Shown one piece after another: positions 6,303 to 10,339 of a stretch of 10,339 nucleotides of DNA (the stretch's first letter is position 1; each line of letters starts with the position of its first letter). The translations under genes were made by a program, and so were the position numbers. The stretch is taken from NCBI GenBank assembly GCA_900404475.1, contig OUQQ01000680.1, positions 1 to 10,339 of the forward strand. Reading direction: 5' to 3'. The notes under the pieces are model-generated. The model saw nothing but the letters and a program-made list of their open reading frames with translations. It had not been told where the DNA came from and did no database searches. Source of the DNA: Spongospora subterranea (taxonomy: Eukaryota > Endomyxa > Phytomyxea > Plasmodiophorida > Plasmodiophoridae).

Positions 6303-7868
6303 ATGGACAAGGCTGAGACTATGTGCCGTCAACGATCAACTGGGAACCTGTTCCAGAAACCGGATCATCACACGCAGTCGGAGACTCATGTCGGTCCTTC
6401 ATCGCGATCGGTAAATAGCTCAGCGAAATCATCGCGATCGCGTCGAATGACGGAGCCTAAATGGAAATCGTGCCTGACCTCTCAGGGCCGGCGCCGGGTC
6501 GTCACCGCCATGATCCGCCGCCAATCGGACGGGAACGTGCTGATGCTGAAACGCGCCGGCGACCTGCAGGAGTACCCGGGCCAATGGCATTTCGTCAGCG
6601 GATCGCTGGAGCATCGGGACGCCGGGCGTTGCCTGGAACGGGCGCGCTGTGAAGTGCTGGAGGAGACCGGGATCACCGAACAGTATCTGGTCTGCCAGGG
6701 ACGACCCGTTCGGATTGGCGATAAATTCCTGGTCCACCCGTTCCTGTTCGAGGTGGCCGATTCGCAAGCCACGATCATATTGAACGCCGAGAACCAGGGG
6801 TATCAGTGGGTGGCGCCAGAAGCGATCGAGACGGTGGGCGAGAAGGTGCCCAGGCTGGTTGAGACCTGGAACAGGACCCAGGCGCCGGATCGGTTCCCGC
6901 CCAGGATCAAGGATCTGCTCCACGAACTGACCAAGGACAGGATAAAGGACCCCGGGGAGTTGGCGAAATCGGCCGTCCGCTGTCTGGACGAGTACGCGAA
7001 ATGCGTCGAGGGCGAGTCGATCGTCGCCCAAGAGTTCATGGATATCGCCTGGGCCGTGGCGATATCGCGACCGTTGATGGCCACCGTTAGCAACGCCGTC
7101 CTAGCTGTGGTGAAGGACGTTCGATCGACCAACGGGAAGGTGAAGGCGTTTCCGGCCCGGGCGCTACACGACGCGGTGTCCCGGTTCTGTATGGGAATCG
7201 ACGACGAAGCGCGACGCCTCAGGGATCACGTTGTGCACCTGCTTCAGGCGGCGCTCAGGCGATCGTCGTCGTTGGTCACCGGTTTACGAATCCTAACCCA
7301 TTCCGATTCGCCAGGGATCAGGGAGGCGCTGCTGTCGTTCCACAGGAAGACCGGTAGCGCCATCGGCAACGTGTTTATTTGCGAATCGCGGCCGCGTTAT
7401 GAGGGGCAGGCGCTGGCGTCGTATCTGTGCTCGGCGGGGATACCCTGTACGCTCATCACCGATTCGCAGATGGTTCTGTTCGCCTGCAACGCCGATATCG
7501 CCATCGTCGACGCCCAGACGATTCGGGGCAACACCGACGCGATCGACATCATCGGGAAAGTCGGGTGCTATTCGCTGGCGTTGGCGGCGAGGGAGCGATC
7601 GCTGGCGATTCACGTGATGGCGGCGCTGTCGAAGGTCCACCACGGCCTGACTCCGTTCGAGCTGGAGGAGCTGTCGCCGGCCGAGGTCACGTCCGGATAT
7701 CCCAGTCGAATATCGTCCCCGTTCATGCACGTTCGCCATGTCAATTGCGAAGCGGTCCCGTCGCGATTATGGACGTCGATTGTGACGGATAAAGGCGTCA
7801 TGAAACCGGAATCGCTCCCCGCGGTGGTTAAATCCAACGCCCACGACTTTGATCACACGTTTTTCTGA
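6303..7868 (+). CDS. Nudix hydrolase fused to an eIF2B alpha/beta/delta-like domain
   Basis: 521 aa from the first ATG; a second in-frame ATG at 6447 (Met49) sits just before the domain and may be the true start, the first 48 residues being Ser/Arg-rich and low complexity. Nudix domain about 62-190: the core G-Q-W-H-F-V-S-G-S-L-E (93-103) leads into the Nudix box (100-124) ending CEVLEETGI. The metal-binding glutamates Glu117, Glu120 and Glu121 are present, but the usual Arg of REUxEE is Cys116. The box is two residues longer than the 23-residue standard. The C-terminal domain, about 215-445, has FICESRPRYEGQALA, LITDSQMVLF, ADIAIVDAQTI and IIGKVGCYSLALAARE, the signature run of the eIF2B/MTNA/ribose-1,5-bisphosphate isomerase superfamily. 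Such fusions are, as I recall, known in fungi. The Nudix part probably cleaves a nucleoside diphosphate derivative and the second domain may bind or isomerise a sugar phosphate; the substrate is unknown. No introns. A housekeeping eIF2B subunit is unlikely because of the fusion. Confidence 0.8.
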   Translation: MDKAETMCRQRSTGNLFQKPDHHTQSETHVGPSSRSVNSSAKSSRSRRMTEPKWKSCLTSQGRRRVVTAMIRRQSDGNVLMLKRAGDLQEYPGQWHFVSGSLEHRDAGRCLERARCEVLEETGITEQYLVCQGRPVRIGDKFLVHPFLFEVADSQATIILNAENQGYQWVAPEAIETVGEKVPRLVETWNRTQAPDRFPPRIKDLLHELTKDRIKDPGELAKSAVRCLDEYAKCVEGESIVAQEFMDIAWAVAISRPLMATVSNAVLAVVKDVRSTNGKVKAFPARALHDAVSRFCMGIDDEARRLRDHVVHLLQAALRRSSSLVTGLRILTHSDSPGIREALLSFHRKTGSAIGNVFICESRPRYEGQALASYLCSAGIPCTLITDSQMVLFACNADIAIVDAQTIRGNTDAIDIIGKVGCYSLALAARERSLAIHVMAALSKVHHGLTPFELEELSPAEVTSGYPSRISSPFMHVRHVNCEAVPSRLWTSIVTDKGVMKPESLPAVVKSNAHDFDHTFF

Positions 7869-7925
7869 TGTTTTTTAGGCTGCACAATATTAACCCCCAA
7901 AACCCTAATAATTATTATTAATTAC

Positions 7926-7931
7926 AATAAA
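7926..7931 (+). terminator. Polyadenylation signal AATAAA
   Basis: A canonical AATAAA lies 58 nt after the TGA of the Nudix-fusion gene, in a strongly AT-rich stretch (about 7900-7935, with TAATAATTATTATTAATTA). Position and composition fit a eukaryotic 3' end. Confidence 0.6.
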
Positions 7932-8098
7932 ATCACACTAACAATGGCGATAATCTATGGTCAAATGCCCATCAAATAACGACAAAATACTGACGAGGTC
8001 GTCGCCGCATCGTCGTTTGTTCGTCCTTCTCTCGTTGTGCATCGCCAACCGGATCGGGCGTTGTTGGGAGCAGAGACCCAGGGGACTGCACTTGTCGT

Positions 8099-8230
8099 AT
8101 GAGCAGGGAGATAAGGGCCGCCGCCGGGGCAGATTCAGGCTTCAGGAAAGATGGCAGGGAATTTCGTCAACAGGACACGTTCAATGATGAATTACGTGCT
8201 GGGACACAGGTTGATATGAACAGCTTCTGA
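8099..8230 (+). pseudogene. Short coding fragment, 43 codons, probably part of the same decayed element
   Basis: Starts at ATG 8099 and ends at TGA 8228. The peptide is acidic and Gln/Asn-rich (for example FRQQDTFNDELRAGTQVDMN) and reads as real protein, but it has no known motif. A pyrimidine-rich run ending in CTAAG (about 8265-8305) follows and precedes the next coding frame, so an intron between the two is possible, although I could not find a donor that keeps the frame. Most likely the 5' part of the decayed repeat downstream. Confidence 0.3.
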
Positions 8231-8306
8231 TAAAACAGGTGAATTAACGCGAGGGGTAAAATCGTCACATTTCTCTTGACCCCTTTGACACCTCTCTTTT
8301 CTAAGA

Positions 8307-9152
8307 ATGAACACCGAACCAGATTCATCTTCCGCCCGCAGGTCCCGTTCCGAAGTACGTTCTCTCCCTAAAGGAGTGTTTAAAGCCGGTAGAGTGTATC
8401 GCCTCATTGTCTAAATCACATGGGACATTTACCGCTATTCCCACATGTAAATGATATCTCAACGTTATCAGAGGTTAATCACGGACGAGGACGGTTTACG
8501 GTTGTTAGAAGGTGGATCATACCATCGCCTTAGAGACGTGAATGTCACCCTAGCAAGGGCCATCAACTTCCTGTCTTGTAAAACAAACTTCGTGAACCTT
8601 ACAGTTGGTGTTGCCGATGAGCGCCGACGTCTGGTAGGGGCTGTTCAAGTTGAGGTTAAATCCTTCTTTGAGTCAATGAATGTCTCTCGCTGAACTTCCG
8701 AACGCAAACTGAATGCCCTTCAGGATCGTCTGCGCGAACGATTAGAGCAATCCGAGCTTCTGACTGATTATCAACCGCTGCGATCAACTACTGGCTTCAA
8801 GGCTAAAGCTCTACCGGAAGGGGTGTGAGATTTCCGAATCTTTATGCTGCCACCCTTTTGTCAAAGGATTGAGAGTTGAGCCCTCACTGTTAGCGGGGAT
8901 GGTTCGCCGAGATGCGACGCGATGCGACCTGAGCGCCTCAGCTACGTTTATGAAGAAGGCGCCGTGAACCTGACCAGGCTTCCCCAAAGCCTGGTCTCGT
9001 TTGCGGGTTTAGTCAAGACGGACATGTCTATCGACATGCCATGCTGAGCCATGGCGCAATTACACAACCAGCTCAGATACAGTCGAGGTTCATCAAATGT
9101 GTCGACGTCGGCTGCAGTTCTTGCCCCAGCTCGTCACGTCAACAGGCGATGA
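8307..9152 (+). pseudogene. Decayed protein gene of an unidentified repeat, six internal stops in one frame
   Basis: One reading frame from ATG 8307 to TGA 9150-9152 gives protein-like sequence for about 280 codons, broken by TAA at 8412 and 8448 and by TGA at 8691, 8826, 8877 and 9045. No frameshift is needed. Segments include a basic N-terminus (SSSARRSRSEVRSLPKG), a globular piece (LARAINFLSCKTNFVNLTVG), a charged helix likely to form a coiled coil (SERKLNALQDRLRERLEQSE) and YVYEEGAVNLTRLPQSLVSF. No domain is recognisable; the layout recalls a Gag or a coiled-coil accessory protein of a mobile element. After 9152 the coding signal moves to another frame (to about 9240). Every stop can be explained by C-to-T change of CAA or CGA. 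Neighbouring inverted-repeat arms seem to carry the 3' part. Confidence 0.55.
8972..8996. repeat. Perfect 10-bp stem-loop
   Basis: GACCAGGCTT and AAGCCTGGTC are exact complements around a CCCCA loop. It lies inside the decayed frame (8307-9152), where it would encode NLTRLPQSLV, so it may be incidental to coding or a structural element of the repeat. Confidence 0.55.
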
Positions 9153-9391
9153 CCGTTTTGCAGCGAGCGCAGCTCGCCGTCAATCCGTTCCATCTGCCCC
9201 TGCCCTTAGTTCTGATTCACCCCCAACTTTTGCATTGCGTTAACTTTTGGCACACGTCTCGATTAACAGTGGTACTTGTCAATTGGTTGATAAGTTTCTC
9301 ATTCATTGACGAGTTTCGACAGGTCATATTTCGGGAAGCCTAAAGGTAATGACACTAGCTGGCAATGGTGTCAAGCCAGAACACACCGACA

Positions 9392-9794
9392 GGTCAATGC
9401 GGCCATCAAATCCTTGCCCATAAAGTCACGAGCCGCAAACGGCCCAAGGACGACTCAGATTTTATGTTTGGCCTGAACGGCTTGAAGCAGTTGTTGTTGA
9501 AATAGGTCGTTATACCGTAGTAAATCCCATTTGATACGGTATAGACCTGTTTGAAGAGAAATAGGCATTTTTTATTAGTCTTTACTCCCTGTAATATCCG
9601 AACAGGATGATAATTCCATGAAACTGGGTTTTGATGGCTCAACGAGCGACCAATTTGGCCATCCAATTGTTGTTGATGAACAAATGTCGGTATTCGACGA
9701 ATTTTCGAAGGACCTGCTTCTGCTGGCTGCGGTACATTCAGCCGGTAGGCGCTCTACGAATACGACTGAACCTTTGGTGATGCATTGCAATTGA
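9392..9794 (+). pseudogene. Plus-strand copy of the repeat's coding segment, with an insertion
   Basis: First part (9392-9505) reads GHQILAHK..., a basic KRP patch, then DSDFMFGLNGLKQLLL, and stops at TAG 9503. After about 90 nt of unrelated sequence the coding resumes in another frame at 9591 and runs through SEQDDNSMKLGFDGS and FDEFSKDLLLLAAVHSAG to TGA 9792-9794. The minus-strand copy at 9934-10095 reads straight across the insertion point, which shows that the extra 90 nt arrived later in this copy. No family recognised; KRPKDDSD looks like a nuclear-localisation-type basic patch. Confidence 0.5.
9504..9548. repeat. Hairpin within the insertion in the left arm
   Basis: AGGTCGTTATACCGTA (9504-9519) pairs with TACGGTATAGACCT (9535-9548) with a two-base bulge and a 15-nt loop. 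The hairpin lies between two copies of GAAATAGG (9499-9506 and 9558-9565), which could be a target-site duplication. It may be a small non-autonomous element or its scar. Confidence 0.5.
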
Positions 9795-9933
9795 TATGAG
9801 TGTGCTTCAGGAGATACTCAAGTTGACCGCAGCCAGCGGAAGCAGGTTCTTCGAGAATTCGTCGAATACCGACATTTGTTCATTTACAAGAAGTGAATGG
9901 CCAAACTAGTCGCTCGTTGAATGATTTTTGCCA

Positions 9934-10095
9934 TCAAGAATTGAAATAAATCAGTTTCATGGATTCATCATCCTGTTCGGATGCAGTCAACAGCAACTGC
10001 TTTGAGCCGTTAAGGTCATATAAGATATCTGAGTCCTTCCTGGGCCGTTTCGAAGATAATGATGTTGGCCGGTTGCGGGCAAGGATTTTATGGCC
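9934..10095 (-). pseudogene. Minus-strand copy of the same coding segment
   Basis: 54 codons from 10095 to TGA at 9936-9934, reading GHKILARN..., SSKRPRKDSDILYDLNG, SKQLLLTASEQDDESMKL. It aligns to the plus-strand copy with mostly conservative changes and a two-codon length difference, the pattern of divergence under protein constraint. Beyond the stop, homology to the other arm continues to 9826 but with frameshifts, so the copy is dead. Confidence 0.5.
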
Positions 10096-10176
10096 TCATT
10101 CAACCCAGTTGTCGGTGTGTTTCTGGCTCGCCAAATCAATTGTGAACATTTAAATTTACAAAACGGTTTAAAATAA

Positions 10177-10261
10177 ATACTCCCTCTGTTCGTAAATAAA
10201 CCTGTTTAAAAAAAGTGCGGGGATTAAGGTTGTTTTATGCGCAACCTCATACTCCCTCTGT
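10177..10261 (+). mobile_element. Two direct copies of a mariner/Stowaway-like terminal motif
   Basis: ATACTCCCTCTGT occurs at 10177-10189 and again at 10249-10261, 72 bp apart and in the same orientation. TA followed by CTCCCTCTGT resembles the TA target site and terminal inverted repeat of Tc1/mariner elements and Stowaway-type MITEs. The sequences after the motif differ in detail (TCGTAAATAAACC against CCCAGAATGTCTGG), so these may be ends of two related elements, one inserted beside the other. No matching opposite end was found in the window, so the rest would lie beyond 10339 or be lost. Confidence 0.4.
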
Positions 10262-10339
10262 CCCAGAATGTCTGGACGGTATTTTTATTGAGTGGGCGAT
10301 ACTCTCAATCGAGTGAGCTCAATAAGTTCTTTGTCGACA

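Larger units (their letters stand above)
9374..10129. repeat. Large imperfect inverted repeat, about 300-360 bp arms
   Basis: Left arm about 9374-9733, right arm about 9826-10129, centre about 92 nt (9734-9825). Anchors: AGCCAGAACACACCGACA against its complement at 10112-10128 (one base longer), ATCCTTGCCC, GGACTCAGAT, CCGAACAGGATGAT, and a run of about 55 nt near the centre (9675-9733 against 9826-9884) with only a few mismatches. The inner part is more conserved than the outer part. The left arm contains an insertion at about 9501-9591. Both arms encode the same peptide head to head. Confidence 0.85.

Noticed and set aside
6429..7031. 200-codon minus-strand frame inside the Nudix-fusion gene
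   Set aside because: Antisense to the Nudix domain with its intact metal-binding residues; no motif.
8307..9152. A variant genetic code with TGA as Trp, which would remove four of the six stops
   Set aside because: Two TAA codons would remain, the intact genes use TGG for Trp, and the Nudix-fusion gene ends at TGA. CGA-to-TGA decay explains the data better.
1..10339. Transfer RNA, ribosomal RNA or CRISPR array
   Set aside because: I looked for the GGTTCGAATCC-type T-arm, conserved rRNA blocks and regularly spaced repeats on both strands and found none.

Overview
The window looks like nuclear DNA of a eukaryote with compact genes. The main evidence is a minus-strand gene (3542 down to 2272) that only makes sense when five short GT-AG introns of 44-99 nt are removed; most of these carry CTAAC- or CTGA-like branch sites about 15-26 nt before the acceptor. 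The other two clear genes are intronless, monocistronic and separated by about 700 bp. There are no bacterial-style ribosome binding sites or operons. Short introns with CTAAC-type branch points suggest a fungus or another microbial eukaryote. A secreted protein with two C-type-lectin-like domains would be more usual in animals and their unicellular relatives. I cannot name the lineage.

Layout. (1) 1-650: decayed coding fragments, probably from a mobile element, with one segment present twice in inverted orientation around a 47-nt centre. (2) 650-2271: no gene I can support, apart from a weak minus-strand coding signal at 1041-1560. (3) 2272-3542, minus strand: six-exon palmitoyl-protein-thioesterase-like alpha/beta hydrolase of about 309 aa. 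(4) 3543-4253: divergent intergenic region with two clean palindromes, one containing a CRE/ATF core. (5) 4254-5615, plus: secreted protein with two C-type-lectin-like domains joined by a long Ser/Thr/Pro/Lys linker. (6) 5616-6302: intergenic. (7) 6303-7868, plus: fusion of a Nudix domain and an eIF2B-alpha/beta/delta-like domain, followed by an AATAAA signal. (8) 7930-9800: plus-strand decayed coding sequence of an unidentified repeat, with every in-frame stop in its longest stretch being TAA or TGA. (9) 9374-10129: large imperfect inverted repeat carrying two diverged copies of one coding segment head to head. (10) 10177-10261: two copies of ATACTCCCTCTGT, similar to Tc1/mariner or Stowaway-type terminal repeats.

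The three intact genes form an island rich in the palindrome CGATCG, and repeat-derived DNA flanks it on both sides. I see no evidence that the three genes share a pathway: one product is probably lysosomal or secreted, one is secreted or surface-exposed, and one is probably a cytosolic enzyme. The most unusual material is the decayed repeat DNA at the two ends and the fused and split genes between them.
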